5,247 bases of DNA from positions 1-5,247 of the forward strand of contig SKOX01000112.1 in NCBI GenBank assembly GCA_007119835.1. The letters run 5' to 3'. The notes below the pieces were generated by a model that did not search any database, was not told the DNA's origin, and saw only the letters and a list, made by a program, of their open reading frames with translations. Numbering within the stretch: the first letter of the stretch is position 1; each line of letters begins with the position of its first letter. Made by a program: the position numbers and the translations under genes. Shown in pieces: positions 1 through 5,247 of this stretch. This DNA is from Paracoccaceae bacterium (lineage in GTDB: Bacteria; Pseudomonadota; Alphaproteobacteria; Rhodobacterales; Rhodobacteraceae).

Positions 1-415
1 CGCCGCGGTCGAAGCGGAGCCGGACGCGCCCGCCATCCTCGAGCGCCAGCACCTCCGCCGAGAGCCCGCCCTCGAAGGCGACGGTCTCGCCCGGGCGCAG
101 GCGGCGGGCGGGGCGGGCGAGCGCCTCCCACTCCGGGCCGCCGTCGCCGGCGACGAGCGTCACCTCGATGCGGGCAACGCCGCTGCCGGTGGTGGTCGGC
201 CGGGTGCGGGTCCCCGATAGTCGTGCCGGAATGACCCGGGTGTCGTTCAGGACCAGTGTGTCGCCCGGCCGGAGCCAGTCGCCGAGGCGCGCGACCGTGG
301 AATCGACGATCCGGTCGCCCTCGGCCACGAGGAGACGCGAGGCCGGGCGCGGACGCGCCGGGCGGAGCGCGATCAGCTCCTCGGGCAGAGCGAAGTCGAA
401 CTCATCGAGGCGCAT
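1..415 (-). CDS. queA: tRNA preQ1(34) S-adenosylmethionine ribosyltransferase-isomerase QueA, N-terminal part
   Basis: QueA transfers and isomerises the ribosyl group of S-adenosylmethionine onto preQ1 at tRNA position 34, giving epoxyqueuosine, the penultimate step of queuosine synthesis in the cytoplasm. The visible 138 residues begin [19 protein letters not shown], which is the typical QueA opening. At residues 54-66 they carry the family block [13 protein letters not shown], followed by an ARIEV strand (81-85) and a [11 protein letters not shown] stretch (96-106). Full-length QueA is about 350 residues, so roughly 60% lies beyond the left edge. The start ATG at 415 is preceded by AGGAGGGG at 433-426, ten bases away, a strong ribosome binding site. 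A second in-frame ATG at 405 is less well placed. The gene diverges from the peroxiredoxin gene across a 296-bp spacer, so it has its own promoter. The identification is firm. Confidence 0.93.
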   Translation of the reverse strand, partial: MRLDEFDFALPEELIALRPARPRPASRLLVAEGDRIVDSTVARLGDWLRPGDTLVLNDTRVIPARLSGTRTRPTTTGSGVARIEVTLVAGDGGPEWEALARPARRLRPGETVAFEGGLSAEVLALEDGGRVRLRFDRG

Positions 416-485
416 GAAGACGGAACCCCTCCTGACGGGCCGCGCCGGGCGCGCCGCGCCTGCCCCCGCAGTTCGCCCCACGCCT

Positions 486-522
486 CAACATGTTGTTTTC
501 GATTCATAAAACAGTTGATGAA
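486..522. promoter_or_regulatory. AT-rich island with a 10-bp palindrome in the queA/bcp spacer
   Basis: Within the GC-rich 416-711 spacer, this stretch is clearly AT-rich. It begins with the perfect palindrome CAACATGTTG (486-495). It also contains an inverted repeat TGTTTT (494-499) / AAAACA (508-513) with an 8-nt loop. It lies about 70-105 bp upstream of the queA start, where a queA promoter and its control site would be expected. I could not find a convincing paired -35/-10 on either strand, so its role as promoter or operator is inferred from composition and position only. Confidence 0.3.
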
Positions 523-646
523 CCTTCGGGCCAGTGCGGGACGCATCGATCGGTTCGGCCTTATCCCGCGCCGGGCGCCGCTGCAACCGGATCCTGCCCG
601 CGACCGCCAGGCGTGCCGGAGGGCGGGGCTCGAAACGCGCTGCCTC

Positions 647-673
647 TTGATCCCGGCGCGTGCGCGATATCTC
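647..673 (+). promoter_or_regulatory. weak candidate promoter for the peroxiredoxin gene
   Basis: TTGATC (647-652) and TATCTC (668-673) are separated by 15 bases and lie about 40 bp upstream of the peroxiredoxin ATG. The -35 match is good, while the spacer is short and the -10 match poor. This is the best pair I see between the AT-rich island and the gene, but it is only a suggestion. Confidence 0.22.
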
Positions 674-711
674 AACGCTCCGGAACGAGGACAAGCGAGG
701 GAGACGTCGCC

Positions 712-1191
712 ATGAGCATCGAGACGAGCACCATTGAGGAAGGAAGCGCGGCGCCCGACTTCGCGCTGCCGCGGGACGGCGGCGGCACGGTGTCGCTCGC
801 CGAGCATGCCGGCAAGCCGGTGGTCGTCTACTTCTACCCGAAGGACGATACCTCCGGCTGCACCAAGGAGGCGATCGGCTTCACCGAGCGCGCCGACGAC
901 TTCGCGGCCGCAGGCGCCGTCGTCATCGGCATTTCCAAGGACTCGGTGGCGAGCCACGACAAGTTCAAGGCCAAGCACGGCCTCGGCATCGTGCTCGCCT
1001 CCGACGCGGAAGGCGACGTCTGCGAGCGCTACGGCGTCTGGGTCGAGAAGTCGATGTACGGCCGCAAGTACATGGGCATCGACCGCTCGACCTTCCTGAT
1101 CAAGGACGGCGTGGTGCAAAAGGTCTGGCGAAAGGTGAAGGTTCCCGGTCATGTGGACGCGGTTCTCGAAGCGGTCCGCGACACCGCCTGA
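712..1191 (+). CDS. bcp: thioredoxin-dependent thiol peroxidase, Bcp/PrxQ-type peroxiredoxin
   Basis: A 159-residue cytoplasmic peroxiredoxin that reduces hydrogen peroxide and organic hydroperoxides with electrons from thioredoxin. The peroxidatic site is PKDDTSGC at residues 43-50, giving the family pattern P43, T47, C50. The conserved arginine is R125, in the GIDRSTFLI block (122-130), which follows the Bcp-type YGVW (107-110) and KSMYGRKYMG (113-122) blocks. The resolving cysteine that E. coli-type Bcp carries five residues after the peroxidatic one is replaced by I55; the only other cysteine is C104. The start at 712 is chosen because AGGGAG (698-703) sits eight bases upstream and the protein then begins at the usual family position. 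The frame is open back to 490, but that extension has no family similarity. The gene stands alone, diverging from queA and converging on choV. Confidence 0.93.
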   Translation: MSIETSTIEEGSAAPDFALPRDGGGTVSLAEHAGKPVVVYFYPKDDTSGCTKEAIGFTERADDFAAAGAVVIGISKDSVASHDKFKAKHGLGIVLASDAEGDVCERYGVWVEKSMYGRKYMGIDRSTFLIKDGVVQKVWRKVKVPGHVDAVLEAVRDTA

Positions 1192-1267
1192 GCGGAGGAG
1201 CCCGCCGGCGCTCCCCCGATGGCGGGAAGCCTCGGTACGCCGAAGGCCGACGTCTACATCCTGAAAC

Positions 1268-1310
1268 TGGCGGGGCGCCGAGTGAAGGCCGAACCGGCGG
1301 CGCCCCGCCA
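1268..1310. repeat. perfect 13-bp inverted repeat, possible bidirectional transcript-end hairpin
   Basis: TGGCGGGGCGCCG (1268-1280) is exactly complementary to CGGCGCCCCGCCA (1298-1310), with a 17-nt loop. As RNA this would be a very stable GC-rich stem on either strand. It lies 77 bp after the bcp stop codon, in a gap where two genes converge, so a role in ending or protecting transcripts from one or both sides is plausible. There is no T-run on either side, so it is not a standard intrinsic terminator. Confidence 0.5.
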
Positions 1311-1498
1311 TCTCGCGGCCGGAAACGGCTGACGTCACCGACGGCCGGGCCTGCCGCAGCGAGCGGCGCCAGCGCAGCGGTTCCGTCGGACCGCCCTCAA
1401 GGGTCGGACTGCTGCGCGGATCGAGCCACTGTCCGTCCAGGTCAACCGCGGGCGCACATCTCCAACAAGCCTTTGTTATCGAACGTGATTTCAGGGAA

Positions 1499-1520
1499 CC
1501 CCGTGTGGGACAGCGCGGGG
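1499..1520 (-). terminator. weak hairpin downstream of choV
   Basis: CCCCG (1499-1503) pairs with CGGGG (1516-1520), leaving a 12-nt loop, about 30 bp after the choV stop codon in the direction of its transcription. Only two T residues directly follow the stem on the minus strand, so it would be a poor intrinsic terminator. It is listed as a candidate 3' end for the choXWV transcript. Confidence 0.2.
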
Positions 1521-1549
1521 ACGCAGGTCGCGTCGATCCCTCGCCGGCC

Positions 1550-2599
1550 TCACTCGGCGGCGGCACGCGCACGGCTCAGGGCTGCGAACACCGCCTCCGC
1601 CCGGATCCGCCCCACCGCCACCCCGTCGTCGACGACGGCGACCTCGCGCGCGCCGGCGGCGAAGAGCGGCAGGATCTCGCGCAGGGGGCGTCCCAGGGGA
1701 ATGGCCGCCGCACCGGCCTCGGGCGGCGACCGCTCCAGGACATGCTCGGCCCGGAGCACGCTCAAGGGGTCGAGATGGGCGACGAATTCCGCGACATGGG
1801 TGCTCGCAGGATTGAGCACGATGTCCTCCGGCCGGCCGGACTGGACGATCCGCCCGCCCTCCATGATCGTGATCCGGCTGCCGAGCTTCACCGCCTCCTC
1901 GAGGTCGTGGCTGACGAACAGGATCGTCACCTGCAGGCGGGCCTGCAACTCGAGGAGCTCGTCCTGCAGCCGCGCCCGGATCAGCGGGTCGAGCGCCGAG
2001 AAGGGCTCGTCCATCAGGAGGATCTCCGCCTCGGTGGCGAAGGCACGCGCAAGGCCGACGCGCTGCTGCATGCCGCCGGAGAGCTGCCCGACGCGATGCT
2101 CCGCCCAGGCGCCGAGGTTGACCGTCTCGAGGACCTCCTGCGCCCGCCTGCGCCGCTCCGCCCGGCCGAGCCCCGAGAGCTCGAGGCCCAGGCCGACGTT
2201 CTCGATCACACTGCGCCAGGGCAACAGCCCGAACTGCTGGAACACCATCGAGACCGCGCCCCGGCGCAGCCGCCTGAGCCGCCCCGCGTCGCAGGCGGCG
2301 ACGTCGATCAGCGTGCCGTCCCGGTCGCGCACCAGCATCCGGCCGCGCGCCACCGGATTCAGCCCGTTGACCGCCCGCAGAAGCGTCGACTTTCCCGAGC
2401 CCGACAGGCCCATCAGCACGCTGATCTCGCCGCGCCCGACCGCGAGCGAGCAGTCGTGCACCCCGAGGATCTGCCCGGTCCGCGCCTGAACCTCCTCGCG
2501 GGTCAGGTTCTCGTCCATCGCCGCGAGCGCGTCCTTCGGCCGGCCGCCGAAGACGATCGACACGCGATCGAAGACGACCATGTCCGTCTCGGCGCTCAT
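1550..2599 (-). CDS. choV: choline ABC transporter, ATP-binding subunit ChoV
   Basis: A 349-residue cytoplasmic ATPase that powers choline import through ChoW, in the ProV/OpuAA (quaternary amine uptake) family. Visible motifs in order are Walker A GLSGSGKS (64-71), Q-loop FQQFGLLPW (120-128), signature LSGGMQQR (173-180), Walker B ILLMDEP (193-199), D-loop SALD (201-204) and switch histidine H231 in VSHDLEEA. The N-terminal 55 residues before Walker A, including FGGRPKDAL, are typical of this family. The C-terminal part (about 280-349) is short and looks like at most one CBS-like unit, whereas ProV is about 400 residues with two. The ATG at 2599 overlaps the choW stop codon in an ATGA arrangement, implying translational coupling. 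The open frame extends far upstream of this ATG, but only as a shadow of choW. It is the last gene of choXWV. Confidence 0.92.
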   Translation of the reverse strand: MSAETDMVVFDRVSIVFGGRPKDALAAMDENLTREEVQARTGQILGVHDCSLAVGRGEISVLMGLSGSGKSTLLRAVNGLNPVARGRMLVRDRDGTLIDVAACDAGRLRRLRRGAVSMVFQQFGLLPWRSVIENVGLGLELSGLGRAERRRRAQEVLETVNLGAWAEHRVGQLSGGMQQRVGLARAFATEAEILLMDEPFSALDPLIRARLQDELLELQARLQVTILFVSHDLEEAVKLGSRITIMEGGRIVQSGRPEDIVLNPASTHVAEFVAHLDPLSVLRAEHVLERSPPEAGAAAIPLGRPLREILPLFAAGAREVAVVDDGVAVGRIRAEAVFAALSRARAAAE

Positions 2600-3426
2600 G
2601 TCTCCCTCCGGAACATCCGGTCGAGCATGATCGCGACGACGACGATCACCAGCCCCGCCTCGAAGCCGAGCGCGGTGTTCACCGTGTTCAGCGCCCGCAC
2701 CACCGGCACCCCGAGCCCGTCCGCCCCGACCAGCGCCGCGATCACCACCATGGAGAGCGACAGCATGATCGTCTGGGTCAGCCCCGCCATGATCTGCGGA
2801 AAGGCGTAGGGCAGTTCGACCTTCCACAGAAGCTGGAAGGGCGTGGCACCGAACGCGAGCCCCGCCTCTTTGAGCGCGGACGGGGTCGAGGAGATGCCGA
2901 GATGGGTGAGCCGGATCGGCGCGGGAAGCACGAAGATCGCCGTGGCGACGAGGCCCGGCACCATGCCGATGCCGAAGAACACGATCGCGGGGATCAGGTA
3001 GACGAAGGTCGGCAGCGTCTGCATCAGATCGAGGACCGGCCTCAGTGCCGCGTAAAGCCGCGGCCGGTGCGCCGCAGCGATGCCGACGGGGATGCCAACC
3101 CCCATGCAGAGGACCACCGCCGACAGCACCAGCGTGAGTGTCTGGGTCGTCTCGCGCCAGTATCCCTGGTTCAGGATGAACAGAAAGCCCAGCACGACGA
3201 TGACGACGACCGACAGGCGTCGCTGCAGCAGCCAGGCGACGACAGCGAAGACGGCAATGACCACGAAGGGGTGCGGCGTCTGCAGGAGCCACAGAACGCC
3301 GTCGATCAGGGCGGATACGCCGTTGGCGAGGCCGTCGAAGAACCAGGTCGCGTTGTCGATCAGCCAGTCGACGGCGTCACGGGCCCAGGGACCGACCGGG
3401 ATCTTGCTGCCGGTGAGCCAGTCCAT
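2596..3426 (-). CDS. choW: choline ABC transporter, permease subunit ChoW
   Basis: A 276-residue inner-membrane protein forming the translocation channel for choline, homologous to ProW/OpuAB of glycine betaine transporters. It begins MDWLTGSKIPVGPW, as ChoW-type permeases do. Hydrophobic segments lie near residues 38-49, 52-67, 70-86, 96-118, 140-166, 217-236 and 255-271. The family blocks LDLMQTLPTFVYLIP (132-146) and GMVPGLVATAIF (154-165) are present. The coupling (EAA) loop that docks on the ATPase is at about 187-210, from EAGLAFG to ELPYAFP. The start ATG at 3426 lies 6 nt after the choX stop codon with only a weak ribosome binding site, so translation is probably coupled to choX. Its stop overlaps the choV start. 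ProW-like glycine betaine specificity is less likely, because the binding protein of this operon carries a ChoX-type choline pocket. Confidence 0.92.
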   Translation of the reverse strand: MDWLTGSKIPVGPWARDAVDWLIDNATWFFDGLANGVSALIDGVLWLLQTPHPFVVIAVFAVVAWLLQRRLSVVVIVVLGFLFILNQGYWRETTQTLTLVLSAVVLCMGVGIPVGIAAAHRPRLYAALRPVLDLMQTLPTFVYLIPAIVFFGIGMVPGLVATAIFVLPAPIRLTHLGISSTPSALKEAGLAFGATPFQLLWKVELPYAFPQIMAGLTQTIMLSLSMVVIAALVGADGLGVPVVRALNTVNTALGFEAGLVIVVVAIMLDRMFRRET

Positions 3427-3432
3427 CCCGGC

Positions 3433-4365
3433 TCAGAGGCCGAGGCTCTCGCGCACGGCCGGCAGGCCCTCGCCGCCGTCGACGGTCTCGACGCCGTCGA
3501 GCCAGACCTCGAGCGCGTCGGGGTTCTCCTGAAGCCAGGCCCGCGCCGCCGCGTCCGGGTCCTGCCCGTCGTCGAGGATCGCCGCCATCACCTCGTTCTC
3601 CATTTCGAGCGAGAACTCGAGGTTCTCGAGGAACCGCCCAAGGTTCGGGCAGTCTTCGACCAGGCCCGCGCGGGTCACCGTGTGGACCGTGGCGCCGCCG
3701 AGGTCGGGGCCGAAGACGTCGTCGCCGCCCTCGAGGTAGACCATGTCGATGTTCGCGTTCATCGGGTGCGGCTCCCAGCCGAGGAAGACGATCCCCTCGC
3801 CCTGCCTCTCCGCCCGGGCCGCCTGAGCGAGCATCCCCTGCTCGGAGCTCTCGACGATCCGGAAGTCGCCGAGGCCGAACATGTCCTCCTCAATCATCTC
3901 GATGATCAGACGATTGCCGTCGTTGCCCGGCTCGATCCCGTAGATCCGCCGGTCGAGCGCGTCGGCGAAGTCGGCGATGTCCCCGAAGCTGCGCAGGCCC
4001 TTGTCGGCGAGGCTGCTGGAGACCGCGAGCGTGTACTTGGCGCCGGTCAGATTGGCGCGGATCGTGTCGATCGTCCCGTCCTCGAGGTAGGGCGTGATGT
4101 CGGCCTCCATGGACGGCATCCAGTTGCCCAGAAAGACGTCGAGATCGCCCCGGGCGAGGCTCGTGAAGGTCACGGGCAGCGACAGGAGCCGCGTCTGCGG
4201 CTCATAGCCGAGGCCGGCGAGCGCGGCGCTCGCGAGGGCGGTCGTTGCCGTGATGTCGGTCCACCCGATGTCCGCCATCCGGACGGTGGTGCATTCCGCC
4301 GGGTCTGCGGCGAAGGCAGGTGCGGCGACTGCGGCGGCGGCGAGAGCGCCAGCGATGATGCGCAT
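3433..4365 (-). CDS. choX: periplasmic choline-binding protein ChoX of the choline ABC transporter
   Basis: A 310-residue secreted solute-binding protein that captures choline and delivers it to ChoWV. Residues 1-19 form a signal peptide (basic MR, alanine-rich core) with likely cleavage after AFA (17-19). The mature protein carries an aromatic pocket: W35 in GWTDI, W82 in GNWMP, Y111 in AKYTL and W197 in FLGWEPHPMN, plus D37 and N148. From memory, the Sinorhizobium meliloti ChoX pocket residues are W43, W90, Y119, W205, D45 and N156, so every one matches here at a constant offset of eight. C25 and C239 likewise fit the known ChoX disulfide. The start at 4365 is chosen because it begins the signal peptide and has AAGGGGA (4377-4371) five bases upstream. 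The upstream open frame runs through the operator and is not real coding sequence. It is the first gene of choXWV, divergent from betI. Confidence 0.94.
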   Translation of the reverse strand: MRIIAGALAAAAVAAPAFAADPAECTTVRMADIGWTDITATTALASAALAGLGYEPQTRLLSLPVTFTSLARGDLDVFLGNWMPSMEADITPYLEDGTIDTIRANLTGAKYTLAVSSSLADKGLRSFGDIADFADALDRRIYGIEPGNDGNRLIIEMIEEDMFGLGDFRIVESSEQGMLAQAARAERQGEGIVFLGWEPHPMNANIDMVYLEGGDDVFGPDLGGATVHTVTRAGLVEDCPNLGRFLENLEFSLEMENEVMAAILDDGQDPDAAARAWLQENPDALEVWLDGVETVDGGEGLPAVRESLGL

Positions 4366-4446
4366 TTGGATCCCCTTGTCCTTGACCGGCCGGCGGAGCC
4401 GTCGGAGGCGGCCTGATCTTCCTGACCCCCTCATCCTCCGAGAGCC

Positions 4447-4475
4447 TTGACCAGCACAAGGGATACTCATATTGA
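4447..4475 (+). promoter_or_regulatory. candidate promoter of betI and the bet operon
   Basis: TTGACC (4447-4452), 17 bases, then TATTGA (4470-4475) fits a sigma-70-type promoter and would start transcription about 25 bases before the betI ATG. The -10 element runs into the left arm of the BetI palindrome, so a bound repressor would block it. A match to consensus is all that supports it. Confidence 0.4.
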
Positions 4476-4487
4476 TTGATCGGTCAA
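4460..4487 (-). promoter_or_regulatory. candidate promoter of choXWV
   Basis: Read on the minus strand, TTGACC (4487-4482), 16 bases, then TATCCC (4465-4460) is the best promoter-like pair facing choX. It predicts a leader of roughly 85-90 nt. The -35 lies inside the BetI palindrome. The -10 match is only three of six, so the assignment is tentative. Confidence 0.25.
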
Positions 4488-4492
4488 TCAAT
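4471..4492. promoter_or_regulatory. BetI operator (palindrome) in the divergent choX/betI promoter region
   Basis: ATTGATTGA (4471-4479) and TCAATCAAT (4484-4492) are perfect 9-bp inverted arms around TCGG. This resembles the TTGAT(T)GA...TCAATCAA type of BetI-binding site recalled from alphaproteobacterial bet genes. The site is strikingly AT-rich in a GC-rich window. It sits immediately in front of a betI gene and between the two divergent transcripts, overlapping candidate promoter elements of both. It is therefore expected to mediate BetI autorepression and control of choXWV, relieved by choline. The palindrome is seen directly; the identity of the bound protein is inferred. Confidence 0.82.
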
Positions 4493-4507
4493 TTCTCGAG
4501 GGCCACG

Positions 4508-5134
4508 ATGACGTCGCGTGCCGGACAGGCCGACAAGCGCAGGCGCGCGCTGATCAGCGCAGCGCTCAGGGAGGTATCGGACGCCGGCTCCCTCGACGTC
4601 ACCGTGGCGCGGATCGCGGCCCGGGCCGGCGTCTCGTCGGCGCTGGCGCATCACTATTTCGGGGGCAAGGAGGATCTGATCCTCGCGACCATGCGGCATC
4701 TGCTCGCCGAGTTCGGCGACGCGATCCGGGCGGAGCTGCGCGCCTCCACCGGGCCGAGGGATCGGGTTTCGGCCCTGGTGCGGGCGAGCTTCGCGCCGGA
4801 CCAGTTCCACCGGGCCACGATCGGCGCCTGGCTGATCTTCTACACCAAGGCGATGTCCTCGCCCGAGGCGGCTCGGCTGCTGCGGCTCTACCAGCGGCGG
4901 CTCCAGTCGAACCTCGTCCACGCTCTCCGCCCGCTGGTCGGCGGCGCGGCCCCTGCCCTGGCGCGGACCACTGCCGCGCTGATCGACGGCCTCTACCTGC
5001 ACGAGGCGCTGAAGCGCGAGCCAGCCGACCCGGACGTCGCCATCGCGCTGATCGAGGCGACCCTCGACCGGGCCATCGGCGACCGCTGGCAGGCCGGGAC
5101 CGGGCGCGCGGTCGCCGCAGGCCGTCCCGTCTGA
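4508..5134 (+). CDS. betI: TetR-family choline-responsive repressor BetI
   Basis: A 208-residue DNA-binding repressor of the betaine synthesis genes, thought to release DNA when choline is present. The N-terminal TetR domain contains the helix-turn-helix at about 31-50 (VTVARIAARAGVSSALAHHY). It runs into the BetI hallmark YFGGKEDLILATMRHLL (50-66). The C-terminal ligand-binding and dimerisation half includes GAWLIFYTKAMSSPEAARL and the LIDGLYLHEAL helix. The ATG at 4508 is preferred: GAGGG (4498-4502) lies five bases upstream, the length then fits the family (about 195-210), and the operator stays outside the gene. An in-frame TTG at 4472 would put the start inside the palindrome. The gene diverges from choX and is followed after 44 bases by betB, probably in one operon that it autoregulates. 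Confidence 0.92.
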   Translation: MTSRAGQADKRRRALISAALREVSDAGSLDVTVARIAARAGVSSALAHHYFGGKEDLILATMRHLLAEFGDAIRAELRASTGPRDRVSALVRASFAPDQFHRATIGAWLIFYTKAMSSPEAARLLRLYQRRLQSNLVHALRPLVGGAAPALARTTAALIDGLYLHEALKREPADPDVAIALIEATLDRAIGDRWQAGTGRAVAAGRPV

Positions 5135-5178
5135 GGCCACCCTCCCCTGCCACAGCAAGCCCGAAGGCTCAGCTCGTC

Positions 5179-5247
5179 ATGCAAGCACAACCCCAAGCCT
5201 CCCACTTCATCGCCGGGCGCCCCTTCGAGGATCGCGACGGGCCCGCG
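5179..5247 (+). CDS. betB: betaine aldehyde dehydrogenase BetB, N-terminal fragment
   Basis: Only 23 codons are visible before the right edge, with no stop. The start MQAQPQASHFIAGRPFED matches the beginning of rhizobial-type BetB (a QP.ASHFI.G....ED pattern). BetB is an NAD-dependent aldehyde dehydrogenase of about 490 residues that oxidises betaine aldehyde to glycine betaine in the cytoplasm. GAAGG (5163-5167) lies eleven bases before the ATG, a modest ribosome binding site. The 44-bp spacing from betI without an obvious terminator suggests co-transcription as betI-betB, probably with betA or betC further on. Another aldehyde dehydrogenase is possible given the short fragment, but context strongly favours BetB. 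Confidence 0.78.
   Translation, partial: MQAQPQASHFIAGRPFEDRDGPA

Larger units (their letters stand above)
1192..1549. other. 358-bp convergent intergenic gap, no supported gene
   Basis: This gap separates the end of bcp (plus strand) from the end of choV (minus strand), so transcription from both sides runs into it. It contains a perfect 13-bp inverted repeat (1268-1310), a weaker CCCGCC/GGCGGG pair (1201-1206 and 1221-1226), and a direct repeat GTCGGAC (1385-1391 and 1403-1409). A somewhat less GC-rich patch lies around 1461-1500. A 37-codon open frame with ATG at 1219 and stop at 1330-1332 has no well-placed ribosome binding site and no recognisable similarity. No tRNA, transposase or other gene is evident. 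Confidence 0.6.

Noticed and set aside
485..694. Minus-strand 69-codon open frame in the queA/bcp spacer
   Set aside because: Its arginine- and proline-rich product has no recognisable domain, as expected for chance open frames in GC-rich DNA.
490..711. In-frame N-terminal extension of the peroxiredoxin from an ATG at 490
   Set aside because: The extension has no peroxiredoxin similarity, and the ATG at 712 has a good ribosome binding site and gives the normal family length.
1441..1500. Less GC-rich patch near 1461-1500 as a possible insertion or integrase remnant
   Set aside because: No terminal inverted repeats, target duplication or transposase/integrase motif can be read in any frame.
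373..1572. 399-codon minus-strand open frame across bcp and the convergent gap
   Set aside because: It is antisense to the well-supported peroxiredoxin and runs into queA; the product is low-complexity and matches no family.
1473..2809. Long plus-strand open frames opposite choV
   Set aside because: Antisense shadows of a gene with complete ABC ATPase motifs; their products are arginine/serine- or aspartate/glutamate-rich artefacts.
2902..4416. 504-codon plus-strand open frame opposite choW and choX
   Set aside because: Highly charged, histidine- and aspartate-rich product typical of the antisense of GC-rich genes; the minus strand encodes clear ChoW and ChoX.
4402..4441. Inverted repeat TCGGAGG (4402-4408) / CCTCCGA (4435-4441) in the choX leader as a possible riboswitch or attenuator
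   Set aside because: Seven base pairs across a 26-nt loop is easily accidental in GC-rich DNA, and no known riboswitch core is visible.
4366..4602. Upstream extension of choX to 4602
   Set aside because: It would cross the operator and betI; the signal peptide and ribosome binding site fix the start at 4365.

Overview
This GC-rich window (arms of GC-rich codons throughout, GC-ending third positions) looks like the chromosome of an alphaproteobacterium. The protein sequences of the choline transporter, BetI and BetB resemble those of rhizobial or other Hyphomicrobiales/Rhodobacterales-type bacteria. This placement rests on recalled family features, not on a database search.

Left part (1-1191): the N-terminal 138 codons of queA (tRNA queuosine biosynthesis) lie on the minus strand and run off the left edge. 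A 296-bp divergent spacer containing a short AT-rich island follows. Then comes a plus-strand Bcp/PrxQ-type thiol peroxidase. Positions 1192-1549 form a 358-bp non-coding gap between two converging genes. It holds a perfect 13-bp inverted repeat and no gene I can support.

Right part (1550-5247): a choline uptake and catabolism module. On the minus strand, reading right to left, are choX (periplasmic choline-binding protein), choW (permease) and choV (ATPase). They are tightly packed, with a 6-nt gap and then a 4-nt ATGA overlap. Diverging from choX on the plus strand are betI (TetR-type choline-responsive repressor) and, 44 nt later, the start of betB (betaine aldehyde dehydrogenase), cut by the right edge. 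The 142-bp choX/betI spacer contains a 22-bp palindrome with perfect 9-bp arms, a very good candidate BetI operator. It overlaps the best candidate promoter elements in both directions.

Working model: choline is captured by ChoX and imported by ChoWV. It is then oxidised to betaine aldehyde by an enzyme not in the window and on to glycine betaine by BetB. BetI, probably released from DNA by choline, would control uptake and catabolism from one shared operator. I see no mobile element, CRISPR array, RNA gene or convincingly new system. The points most worth a second look are the shared operator, the unusual cysteine layout of the peroxiredoxin, the short ChoV C-terminus and the structured convergent gap.
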